The position numbers were made by a program, and so were the translations under genes. Shown piece after piece: positions 11,447-21,045 of a DNA stretch of 64,000 nt. The stretch is from Isoetes taiwanensis (Eukaryota > Streptophyta > Lycopodiopsida > Isoetales > Isoetaceae), in NCBI GenBank assembly GCA_021234155.1, contig JAJEKV010000003.1, positions 11,527,819 through 11,591,818 of the forward strand, written 5' to 3'. A model generated the notes under the pieces. The model had not been told where the DNA came from. It saw only the letters and a program-made list of their open reading frames with translations, and ran no database searches. Each line of letters begins with the position of its first letter. Positions within the stretch are counted from its first letter, which is position 1.

Positions 11447-12484
11447 ATTCCTCGTGGCAACATTGGTGTGTTCCACATCCTTCCACATCCTTGAGGGCAA
11501 GCATCTCGAGGAAGGGAAGGAATTGATATGGTCTGTAGAGTATGGGATTTAACAGCTTATATGCTTCAATAATCCAATAAAAGGGCCCTTTGGCCAGAGC
11601 TTCAGAGATTCCTTTGCAACAGCGGCCACAGCTTCATTTGTAGTAGCGGTGAGCGAAGATTATGTTCTGTTTTGTGCCCACGTTTGTACTTTGAAGAAGT
11701 CTTGAGTTCCTATCTTGAGCCTTGAAGAAGTAGAGGCAGAGAAAATAGCATATCAGGCTGCTTCTGGGATGGATCCGTCTGTTTCTAGGGTAGAGCAACA
11801 AGCAGCATATCACGCAGGGAATGTAGACGGTAAGGCATTTGCAAGCTATCTCCATTTGCTGAAATCCATGGCTTTTGGGCAATGGGGCTCAAATCAAAGC
11901 TTTTGGGCATGAAACAAGAATGGAGATGCAAGCAGAAACTCGAAAGAAATCGTGCTATATCCTAAGAATTAAGAAAAGAACCATCCATGCTTGCAAAATC
12001 CCTCTCTGCTTGCAAGAATCAGTGTAGGAACTCTCCTGCCTGCAAAAATCAATGTCAGAAAATAAGGCCGGAATTTCCGCACCACATCGGCTTACGTTTG
12101 GTAGCCGGCCGGATTGAGGGGTTCCGGCGTTAGCCGCGAGCGGCGCTGCCGCCTGCCAGTTTACTAGCCGAAAACCCCAAAAGCAGATCGGATCCCTATT
12201 GATATAAATGTGTTCGACGTGTGGTTCAGCACCATTAGTCCTGGAGTGGGCATATGGCATTAAGCTAGAGGTGGAAATGAGTAGATAGAATCAGCTAGAT
12301 AGGTATTAAAGATGCACATAGGGCACGAATAGTGCATTTCAATGGCTAAGATAAGCCTAGATCAATTTTCTCAAGATGCTAGCATAATTCTCTTCATGGG
12401 CTATCCATAAGTATCAATCAAGACTTCAAAATTAACACTTTGGCCGTTCTCTCTCTCCTTTTTTTTTTTTTTTTTTTTTTTTTT
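11447..12484 (+). repeat. 1 kb direct repeat, copy B
   Basis: This is a near-identical second copy of 7792-8818 in the same orientation, ending in a longer T-run (about 12459-12484). The pair encloses about 2.6 kb holding the truncated gene at 9336-11443. Copy B starts abruptly inside that gene's third exon, so the junction is a breakpoint and not a normal gene border. Confidence 0.8.
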
Positions 12485-12976
12485 ACATGGCTCATATTTT
12501 GGTGTAAATAAGGATGACATGATGGCTAAGGGATGATTTAGTACGTGGCATGACAATATAAATGAGGTAGCAAAAAGGGAAAAAAATGGGGTGGACAAGA
12601 ACAAGATAAAATGTGATCACTTTTGCCCTTTTTGCAATAACTTGGTAAATATGATGTGGCAACTAGAAGAATGAGTTGGCACCAATGATGATGACTTGTC
12701 AACAATGTGATGCCAAATGTCCCCCCTTGGTTAGTGGTAACACACTAGGTCCTTAGCAATGTGGTCTCATGTTGGGGACCGCCCAAAATCGCACTCCATA
12801 TTGTTGGGGTCAAATCCCAACAGACATCAATGTAAGATGGTTGGGGTGGGGCCCAACCGAGTAATGTAGTGTGGTGTGTAGTCATATGTCTAGTTGGATG
12901 TTGCCTAGTGGCGTGGCGTTAAAACTTCTCCCTCCCTCCCTCCCTCCCTCCCTCCCTCCCTCCCTCCCTCACCTCC

Positions 12977-13008
<32 letters not shown>
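12485..13008. repeat. Spacer ending in (CTCC)n and (CA)n microsatellites
   Basis: No coding sequence is seen. Positions 12928-12975 are a CTCC tandem array and 12980-13007 a CA dinucleotide array. They abut the inverted 5' end of the LINE copy that follows. Confidence 0.9.
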
Positions 13009-13011
<3 letters not shown>

Positions 13012-14303
13012 CGTGCATTCTTCATTAAAAGGGAATGATAACTGGACGAGGACTCTTTCATATAACAGTCTTACGGCATCACGATATTCCCCTGGAATGC
13101 CAATTTTTTCCATTCGAGACCACAAGTTTGCTCTTGGGACCAATAAGGATAAGGAATATGAGTTTTGGTTCAAAGGAAAGACGGTGGAAATTACAGACTT
13201 ATACAAATACCTGGGATTGGTTATAGACAAGCAGTTTAGATGGGGGGAGAACGTGGAACAGAGAACAAATGGAGGGTTACGGGCACTCTTTGCAATGCAA
13301 AAGAAATGTAAGAACGCAGATATCTGGAACTTTGGCCTGGAAAAAATGTTATATATAAGATGCTTGTTCAATCAATTATCTTGTTTGGATGTGAAACTTG
13401 GGGGCCAGGTCTTTCGTTGGAATTGTGGAAAAAGATAGAAAAAATACAAAACAGGTTCTTACGTACTAAATTAGGAGTTAAGGTCCAGACGCCTTATGAA
13501 ATGATGATGGCTGAATGCAATATGCTACCTTTAGCGGGAGAAGCCTTGTGTCAAACCATGACATAGTTGAAGAAGGTGCTAGAGATGGAGAATAACAGAT
13601 ATCCAAAACTGGCTATGTTAGAAAGCTCTTGCAAAGGATGGTATGCAGATTTACAAAAGTGGCTTGAGAAATGGAACATGAAACTAGATGACTTCGGTCC
13701 ACATAAGATTAGGGAATGGGTGACTACGAACATGATGCAAACGATGTGGGCACAAGCAGGAAAAAAATGGAAGAATATGAATCCAAGATTAATAGGTGCG
13801 AGCTATCTGGTTGAAACATTTTAATAAAAATGAGACACGCCATATGTAGGATGAGATTAAGCTCATATTATTTAGGGGTAGAAACAGGCAGATGGAAAAA
13901 GATCCCAAGGGAACAGGGACACTGCAAAATTTGTGGAGAGGATTAAATAGAAGACGAGAAACATGCAGTCCTGATATGTCCAGCTTATCAAAATATTAGA
14001 CATAGGTATGGGATTACTGCAGATTCACTAGTTACATTCTTTGAATTTCCAACTAGAAATGTTGGCAATTACTTGATTGAAATGTTGCAGCAGAGAGAAT
14101 CACGTATAAATGAATTAAAGAAGTTGGTAGGAGACATGGACGAGGAGATTGAGACGTCAGAGCATGAAGATGCTCCATTCTCTGGGAGCACTTCAGTTGA
14201 TGTATATTTTGATGATGTATTCGAGATATGAATGTCACATAGACATGATGGTTTCAGTTGACATAATAAAATAAATCATTACATTTCATTTCATTACATT
14301 TCT
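13005..14303 (+). mobile_element. 5'-truncated LINE copy with inverted 5' segment
   Basis: From about 13127 onward the plus strand encodes the C-terminal part of a LINE RT (VEITDLYKYLGLVIDKQF, RTNGGLRALFAM, SIILFGCETWGPGLSLELW) and a CCHC-like C-terminus (CKICGED, KHAVLICPAY). Frames shift several times. The first 120 bases are homologous to an upstream part of the same RT but on the minus strand (RMEKIGIPGEYRDAV, ERVLVQLSFP). The palm segment between them is missing. The 3' end is a CATTT/CATTA pentamer tail (14274-14303). Protein similarity to the LINE at 14.5-18.4 kb is extensive. Confidence 0.8.
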
Positions 14304-14506
14304 CTCTCTCTCTGACGCTAGGGTTTGTGCGGCAAAACTTCGACATGCTATAACTTTCACATACGATGTCAGATTATCAACTATTTGGGCTTTTTGGAAA
14401 GTTGGTTCCGAGACCTTTCAATGGTATAGGGCATAACCAAGTTTGGACCTGTTTCGCTGTTTAAATTTGCCACTTTCTAGTCGGGTTTGTTTTTATTGAT
14501 TAATAT

Positions 14507-15013
14507 ATGGCTAAGAAGAAAGCTCAACGTGGGTCTCCTTCTCGTGGGTCTTCTGATCGAGATGTTCCAGCTGTCACAGCATCAGAGCTTGACTCTGGTG
14601 CCTTGCTTGCGGCAAAAATTGAGTCTCCACTGACAAGCTTTGTTGATAAACCTGAAAGCTCTATGGAAAAATCGCTAGCCCTTTCCATGCAGCAGATGAT
14701 GGAAGCTATGAAGGCTGATGTAATGGCAGCAATGCAGGAATCTCTAAAAGAAGCTGTGAAATTGATGAAGGATTTTAAAAAAGTTTATATGGAGCAGATG
14801 CAATTCAGGATGGAGAAATTTCGAGTGAGCATCCAATCAGAACTTGAACAATTTAAGAAGAGCATGCGATCTGAAGTCCGTGAGATGATGCAAGAAGATG
14901 GAGATGCAGTAATGAAGATAACACATGATATTCTGACAATAGCAACATTACACATGTACAACAGCAGCTCAATTCTTTCATTAAAGTTCAGCATGACGGG
15001 AACAAAGCATTAG
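14507..15013 (+). CDS. LINE ORF1-like protein with coiled coil
   Basis: This 168-codon frame starts with a basic, Ser-rich N-terminus (MAKKKAQRGSPSRGSSDRD). From about residue 55 it becomes a long, Met- and Lys-rich helical segment (MQQMMEAMKADVMAAMQ, KEAVKLMKDFKKVYMEQM, ELEQFKKSMRSEVREMMQ) typical of a coiled-coil trimerisation region in LINE ORF1 proteins. No zinc knuckle or RRM is visible. The last residues probably follow a frameshift, because coding-like sequence continues beyond the stop. The position ahead of the endonuclease supports an ORF1 assignment. Confidence 0.6.
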   Translation: MAKKKAQRGSPSRGSSDRDVPAVTASELDSGALLAAKIESPLTSFVDKPESSMEKSLALSMQQMMEAMKADVMAAMQESLKEAVKLMKDFKKVYMEQMQFRMEKFRVSIQSELEQFKKSMRSEVREMMQEDGDAVMKITHDILTIATLHMYNSSSILSLKFSMTGTKH

Positions 15014-15389
15014 ATTCATTTATGGAAGAGCACGAGCTGCAAAAAAGGGCTATGAACATCTGCGTGGTTTGTCTACACGAAGATACGAAGGAGAACACAA
15101 AGGAAAGGGTACTATATTTATCAAATCCAAGTTAGATTTGACGGTGATATAGTTGAGGCATTTCAGGTGGGCAATTTGCAAACAAGAAGAATAAGATGGG
15201 TGTCTTGAACAAGCGGGCATTGTTAAGAGGAGAGAAGGTATGGATTAATGACGATCGAACAAAGGAACAATATATTGAGTATAGACAGAAACTTCAGAAA
15301 TTAAAAGATGCAAGGAAGAATGGTCATAAGGCATTTTGGAGGAAGTGGAAGAAAGGAATATGGAAAGTGCAACTGCTGCATAGAAAACA

Positions 15390-18174
15390 GTGACTGTCAA
15401 GTTTGCTTGTTGGAATATCAATACACTAAAGTAAGCAAAAGTTGACACTATGGAGGACATTTTAAATAATACAAATGTAATATTCTTTCTTGAGACGTGT
15501 GAAAATGAAGAGATAGGGCTTCCTGATATTATGGGGTTTAAAATAATGCATTCAGTATGGAATAAAAAAGAATGGAGGCTTAAAGGTTTTGATGGCATTG
15601 TTTGCTATGTTAGACATGAATTTACACATTTAGTGACAGTCTTGAATAAAATGACATCACTTCACTATATTTGGATTGAGATACCTAGACAATTTGGAAA
15701 ACTTTATGTTGCTGGTTGCTACTTTCCACCAAGAGAATCTCGTGTGTACAGTTCTGATAATTTAGACAGGGATGATCTCTTTTCTCATTTGAAAAGATAT
15801 TCTAGCATTTGGTTACACAGTTGATGTGCTTTTGCTAGGTGATTTTAATGGACGCACAACACAAAAACAAGCAGCTATAGTTAGTCCAGATGGAAATTCA
15901 GAATAGATGGAGATGCTTGATGAAGATGAGCTATCAATTTTTGGATGGCATAGACATCTGATGATAGAATTAGATGGCCTAATCCACAAGGACATGTTTT
16001 GGCATTATGTAGTGGCCTTGATATGATAATATGTAATGGCATAGCAAAATTTCTCAGTTCTAGAAAATGTAATTGCAGGAATGCAATGTGGTGGATTACA
16101 TTTTAGCTAAGCCAGCATTTATTAATCAGATGATCAATCTTTCTATTGGCAGTGAAAGGATTGAGTCAGATCATGTGCCGATTTTGTTGCTATACGTGCT
16201 TTAGAACATCGACGCATGCTCCTCCATCTATCCGAGCTCCAAGAATCAAGATGAAATATGATAAGAACATCTTGTTTAAGGAATCATGTGAGGAAAAAGT
16301 TTCATTGATATTGTGGCCACAAGTAGCATCTCAGATTAGTGACACTTTGACACGCTTGATAATTGATACAGCAGCCATGTGCTTTAGCTTGCATAGGCAA
16401 AGGAAAGGATTACCATGCAATGGGTGATTTGACTAAGAATGTAGAGAACAAAGGCTGAGGTTTAAGAGGGCAAAAGGGGATGCAAAAATAAAAGAAAGAA
16501 AAGAATATGTCAAATTGATTAAGAGGAAAAAAAAAAAAGGCACATCTGCATAAAAAGCATCAGGAAATGGTAATGGACCTTCTTAAGTATCCAAAAAGAT
16601 TTTGGGACAGGTTAAAGCCATATCAAAATGTTGGAGCTACATTGAATGTTGCAGTTTTTTTTGAGCAAATACAAAGATTGTACCACATTCCAAATCAGAA
16701 TGAATATTGCATGGATGGCAGCTATGTTGGAGAGTATCTTTTATTCACTTTAGATGATATACATTGTGGTTTACAAAAGTTGTCTAATAATAAAACTGTT
16801 GATGCAGACGATCTAGTAGTTGAAATGTTCAAGTGGGCGAGTGATGGAGTTGTTGCTATCTTGTTAAAATTGTTTAATGCAGTGCTATGAGAGGGCTTCC
16901 CACAAGCATGGCAAATAAACATAGCAGTTCCATTCCATAAGGCAGCCGATGAATTGGATCCAGCTAATTATCGAACGATCATGGTTAATAGTTTATATGC
17001 TAAATTTTTTGCAGTCATTCTGAATTCAAAAATTAGCATGTCAGGATAGAGCAGTGGGACAAGTTGGATTCAGACCCAGAAGGTCCATTATTGACCATTT
17101 GGTCACTATGCGTGCAATGATAGATTCTGTTGTTGGAAAAAAGAAACCCCATATGCTGCCTTCGTTGACTATTCCAAGGCTTTTGATATGGTGAATAGAA
17201 AAAATATATGGGAAAGAATGGATGATTTAAGCATTCTTGTTGAATACGGATAAGCAGTTGGAAAGCTATATGAAAAGGTACTGGTTCAATTGTCCTTTCC
17301 ATATGTAAATTTTTGTAATGATTTAGTGGAGAGCAATGTGGGAGTAAAACGGGGGTGTTCTACATCGCCTATATTATTTGGACTTTGTATAAACCAACTT
17401 GAATGCCGAATGCGGGACCATGGTGGAGATAGAACACATATAAATGGGTATGTTCATATAATACTTTTATATGCTGATGATGTGGTATTGCTATCTAGGA
17501 GCATACAGGGGTTGCAACAACATTTGAATGCACTTTCATTATTTTGTGACACAAAAGGCATGCAAGTTAATATAGGTAAGACCAAAGTGATTGTGTTTGG
17601 GGCAAACAAGACTAATCATTTAAAGTTCTATTATCAAGGTGAACTTGTAGAAATTACCAATAGCTATAAGTACCTTGGGATATTAGTGGATAAGAGTCCA
17701 AATTGGAACCAAACAGTAGCGCAAAAAGTAAACGGTGGCCTCAAAGCACTATATGCAATGTAGATGTGCCAAAGCAGAGATATGGAACTTTAGTTTGAAT
17801 ATATAACACTGGTCCAATCCGTAGTTTTGTATGGATGTGAAGTATGGGGTCTTGGATTGGCATTGGAGACTTGAAAAAAGGTCGAGAAAGTTCAAAAGAA
17901 ATTTTTTCGCTCTGAACTTGGAACAAAAATGCAAACTCCCTATGATATGATGTTAGCAAAATGTGAGACGCTTACACTGAAAGAAGAGACGCTTTGCGGA
18001 CTCCTTAATTATATCTATAAGGTGTTGTATATTATGCCTGAAGAAAGTTTACCATGCTTGGCTTTGAAGGAGACACGGACTAAGGGCTGGTCTGCTGATG
18101 CCACTAAGTGGATGGCACGGTGGGGGATGAATATTTATGATTTAGCTTTCTATAAAGATGATATCCGCACATAG
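15390..18174 (+). pseudogene. LINE ORF2: APE endonuclease and reverse transcriptase
   Basis: Broken frames appear in the expected order. The endonuclease is marked by KFACWNINTLK near 15400, FLETCENEEIGLPDIMGF and VAGCYFPPRESR at 15450-15824, and a GDFNGRT-like motif near 15840. The RT includes KAADELDPANYRTI (about 16940), FVDYSKAFDMVNRKN (about 17160), KRGCSTSPILFGLCINQL, LYADDVVLLSRS (the YADD catalytic box, about 17468) and ITNSYKYLGILVDKS. A C-terminal part continues to 18174. Many stops and shifts rule out function. Confidence 0.85.
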
Positions 18175-18390
18175 GTCAAAATGAATGTTCTTCATAGGAC
18201 ATGGAGAGATGGAGCAATAAAAAAGGAGTTTTATAGGACCCATATTAATCCTGCATTGTAGGAGGCAAAGTATTTGGCAGAGGGGATTTCCACAAAGCAT
18301 TTGGCAGAGGTTGCCATTCAAAAGGTTGCCAGTGACAATTACAAGTCGACTTATGTTGATGAGTTATATTAGATAAATAGATAGATAGGC

Positions 18391-18850
18391 TGTACTTTTT
18401 ACGTCATTCTACATGGCAGCATCCCATAAGGACATGTGATGGTCCCTTAAATGTCCCTAGAGAGACCTAAGGGTGCATCTCCATTAGCCCGTTATCTAGG
18501 CCTAACTTTGCCACATGGCAAACTTAGCCAGGAAAAAATTATTCCCATTATCTTTAAGGCACAGAAGTTCTGCTAACGAGTCAAGGGTACCTTCCCTTTC
18601 TTCAGAAGTCCTCAAGAACTTCCGAATTGCCCAAGTCAGACATTAGGTTTGTCTTCTAGCAAGCTGGATTTGTCCTCTAGCAACTATATTCGTCTTGTAG
18701 ATCAGTTCTGTTTTGTCCTGTAGCTCGCCAAGAAACCAGAAGTTCACCCACGGTAATAGGAATGGTATGCTCATAAATTGTAGGAACCCAGTTCCGATGA
18801 CATGGCAAACCCAGTTTTCATATAATGGGGATGCGCCCTAACACAAGCGG
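18391..18850. other. Spacer between LINE and MULE
   Basis: About 460 bases without a reading frame or recognisable repeat. A CTAGCAAG/CTAGCAAC-type short motif recurs near 18655-18690. Nothing else is supported. Confidence 0.6.
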
Positions 18851-18890
18851 TGCCTTCTTTGGCTCCCGAAATCGAGGTCTCGCGTGGACG

Positions 18891-19292
18891 AAAATCGCTT
18901 AAGCGATTTAGCGAAAATCGCTTAAGCGATTTTCGGGCACTTGCGAAAATCGCTTAAGCGATTTTCAAAGGGGAAGGTGAAAATCGCTTAAGCGATTTTC
19001 GTTTTCCGTTACCGGAAACTCGGCTCACCTCCAGGTGGTTTTAATTAAAAATCGAAAATCGCTTAAGCGATTTTTAAATTTTATCAATCCGTCGGCCCGT
19101 CGATCCGTCGGCTCGGCGATCGAAAATCGCTTAGCGATTTTCGGTATTTTGTCGGCGTCCGTCGGCCCGATCGGTCCGTCGACCAGTGAAAAAAAATCAG
19201 AAATCGCTTAAGCGATTTTTGGCCTTGTCAGCGCCGAAAGCAAGCGCCGAAAGTAAGAGGAAAGCAATTTGAAAATCGCTTAAGCGATTTTC
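18891..19292. repeat. Palindrome array, left side of MULE
   Basis: Eight copies of a palindrome with core AAATCGCTTAAGCGATTT lie at 18891-18909, 18912-18935, 18945-18966, 18979-19000, 19054-19075, 19121-19143, 19201-19218 and 19271-19292. Most extend to 22-24 bp of perfect dyad symmetry. They are separated by unrelated spacers, some with repeated GTCGGCCCGTCG-like units. The dyads look like protein-binding sites. Confidence 0.92.
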
Positions 19293-19320
19293 GCGTGTCT
19301 TCAAATTTTTTATAAAAACA
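19271..19320 (+). promoter_or_regulatory. Promoter module 1: palindrome plus TATA box
   Basis: The palindrome at 19271-19292 is followed after 18 bases by TATAAAAAC at 19311. The next ATG at a plausible distance is at 19386. This is one of three similar modules in the element. Confidence 0.6.
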
Positions 19321-19385
19321 GCTTGCCATATGCGTCAAAGCGCGCCTCTAATCCGAGTTCTAATCTCCCTGCCTATCTTGTTGAA

Positions 19386-19718
19386 ATGGTCCGACAGTTA
19401 AAGACCGTGTGGGCACGATATGTCCCTTCTACCAGTAATCCGCCTCCTCCTCCTCCTCCGAGGGACATCATCAGCAGTCCCCCTGCTCCTCCTCCAAGGG
19501 ACAAGAACCCCCACATACGCGCTCCTTTCACCATCGTCGCAAGAATGAGTGAAAGGGAGCTTGTCACTGCTTTAACGTCGGGCGTTCCGTGCAGCGAACG
19601 ACTGGTAGAATGGCTCAACGAGCCAAACAAAGATGAAACGATGTTAAATGTGCAGATAATGATGCAAATGGTTGCGTTAAATTGTCACGTCCTGGGGATG
19701 GACAAAGACAATGTGTAA
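19386..19718 (+). CDS. Proline-rich small protein of the MULE
   Basis: The frame is open from 19323, but that ATG is only 12 bases after the TATA box, so the ATG at 19386 is a better start (110 residues). The protein has two proline runs, PPPPPPP and PPAPPP, in the first 40 residues. These are followed by an apparently folded helical part (MSERELVTALTSG, SERLVEWLNE, IMMQMVALNCHVLGMDKD). I do not recognise a family. It is unusual here in being uninterrupted while the other genes of the element are broken. Confidence 0.5.
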   Translation: MVRQLKTVWARYVPSTSNPPPPPPPRDIISSPPAPPPRDKNPHIRAPFTIVARMSERELVTALTSGVPCSERLVEWLNEPNKDETMLNVQIMMQMVALNCHVLGMDKDNV

Positions 19719-19824
19719 TTTGCTTTTATGAATGGGAAAAAAAAAACGAAGAAAAAAAAAAATTTTGAAAATCGCTTAAGGGATTTTCAAGTGTCATGTC
19801 AACAATCACCTTCCAAAAAAAATT

Positions 19825-19860
19825 GAAAATCGCTCAAGCGATTTTCAATTCAATATAAAA
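19825..19860 (+). promoter_or_regulatory. Promoter module 2: palindrome plus TATA box
   Basis: A palindrome with one mismatch (19825-19846), preceded by another at 19767-19788, is followed after 6 bases by AATATAAAATAAGC at 19852. The ATG at 20014 lies about 155 bases downstream. Confidence 0.6.
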
Positions 19861-20013
19861 TAAGCATCGTGTTGCGCGTGAAAGGAGTGCTTAAGCGATT
19901 AGCGATAGGGTAAGAATATAGGGTTTTGCTCCTCGTTTTTGCAGCTTGTTTGATAGGGTAAGATTATAGGGTTTTGCTCCTCGTGCTCTCTTACATTCTT
20001 TTGAACACTCAAA

Positions 20014-20519
20014 ATGGCGAAACAAAGGCGCAGACGGGGGGACACACCATCACCGAAATCTGATCTCATATTAGTGGGCCAATCTTAGCCCATGCGAATC
20101 GATTCTTGTTGGAGGTACAAAACGAGATGAGCGCAGATCCGCGAGAAAGTTAGCGCCCAATTCACGAAGCTCCTCCAAGGTGATGGGTTCATAAGGAATG
20201 GCGGCGAGGAACAACTTCGGTGGGGGGAGCTGGAGGAGTGCCTCATATCTTTTAAACGCCTTATTCTGAGGGCAAAGGCAATGAAAAGGTCTGCTGAAGA
20301 TGGAGGAGGTTTGGATGCACAATACGTTCCGGACACGTGTTTAAGAAGCTTTACAAGAAGCAAAAAAGACTATCTTGGGGCTATGGTAAAACAAGCTCAT
20401 CGTCGGCCGATGGTCATTCTATCAAGAAGCCGGATGATTGGGCGGATCATACAATCGAAGACATATTGATGAGTTCGATATGGAGGATCTCATCGAGGTT
20501 TGAAGTGGGCATAGAGTGA
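20014..20519 (+). pseudogene. Basic, possibly Myb/SANT-like protein of the MULE
   Basis: It starts MAKQRRRRGDTPSPKSD and hits a stop after 24 codons. Coding-like sequence then continues in a second frame (REKVSAQFTKLLQGDG, EEQLRWGELEECLISFKRL) and a third (KKLYKKQKRLSWGYGK, KKPDDWADHTIEDILMS, ending 20517). The helical, Trp-containing layout resembles the trihelix/Myb-like accessory proteins found in some DNA transposons, but this is a weak analogy. Two frameshifts are needed to read it through. Confidence 0.4.
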
Positions 20520-20890
20520 AGCTTTGGTGTTTTCTATTATCGTTGTGTATTATGTAGTATGTTTGTTTGAATTAGCCATGTCTTGTGAGACCTATGTATT
20601 TTCTTCATATGAAAGAATCTGAAACATTTGATAGTAGCACCAAAATTTTTTGACATCTATGTAATTTAGGTGGTCGGTCGTGCACATAAGTGTTTTCACT
20701 CAATTTCATTATAAAAGCATATCACGATCTTAAAAGCAAGAGGAAAAAAAAAAAAAAAAAAATCGGCTTAGCGATTTTTAAGGCGTGTCGACCTCAATCA
20801 CCGCCCAAAAAAATACGAAATCGCTTAAAAGCGATTTTCAAGATAAGGTCCGTCGGTAAAGAAAGTAGGAGGGAAAAAAAATAAAAATTT

Positions 20891-20930
20891 GAAAATCGCT
20901 TAAGCGATTTTGCATTCAATATAAAACAAG
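20891..20930 (+). promoter_or_regulatory. Promoter module 3: palindrome plus TATA box
   Basis: The palindrome at 20891-20911 (with degenerate copies at 20761-20779 and 20817-20840) is followed after about 7 bases by AATATAAAACAAGC at 20919. The ATG at 21046 lies 127 bases downstream. The TATA segment is nearly identical to that of module 2. Confidence 0.65.
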
Positions 20931-21045
20931 CCTTCGGGCTACCATATGCGTGAAAGGAGCTTTTGCCGATCCGCCTTAAGTAGTTTCGTGGTAGTTCCCG
21001 AGTTCTTCCCGGCATAGTGCAGCTTGTTTGATAGGCTTTGTTAGA

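Larger units (their letters stand above)
14507..18390 (+). mobile_element. APE-type LINE, longer copy, decayed
   Basis: It carries an ORF1 followed by endonuclease, RT and C-terminal blocks, all on the plus strand and in several frames. It ends near a short GATA-rich tail (about 18372-18390). It belongs to the same family as the copy at 13.0-14.3 kb. The 5' end probably lies 100-200 bases before ORF1, but I could not place it. No target-site duplication was found. Confidence 0.8.

Noticed and set aside
18891-19292. Regularly repeated 22 bp units resembling a CRISPR array
   Set aside because: The units are perfect palindromes with irregular spacers of very different length, some spacers repeat, no cas-like genes are present, and the DNA is eukaryotic.
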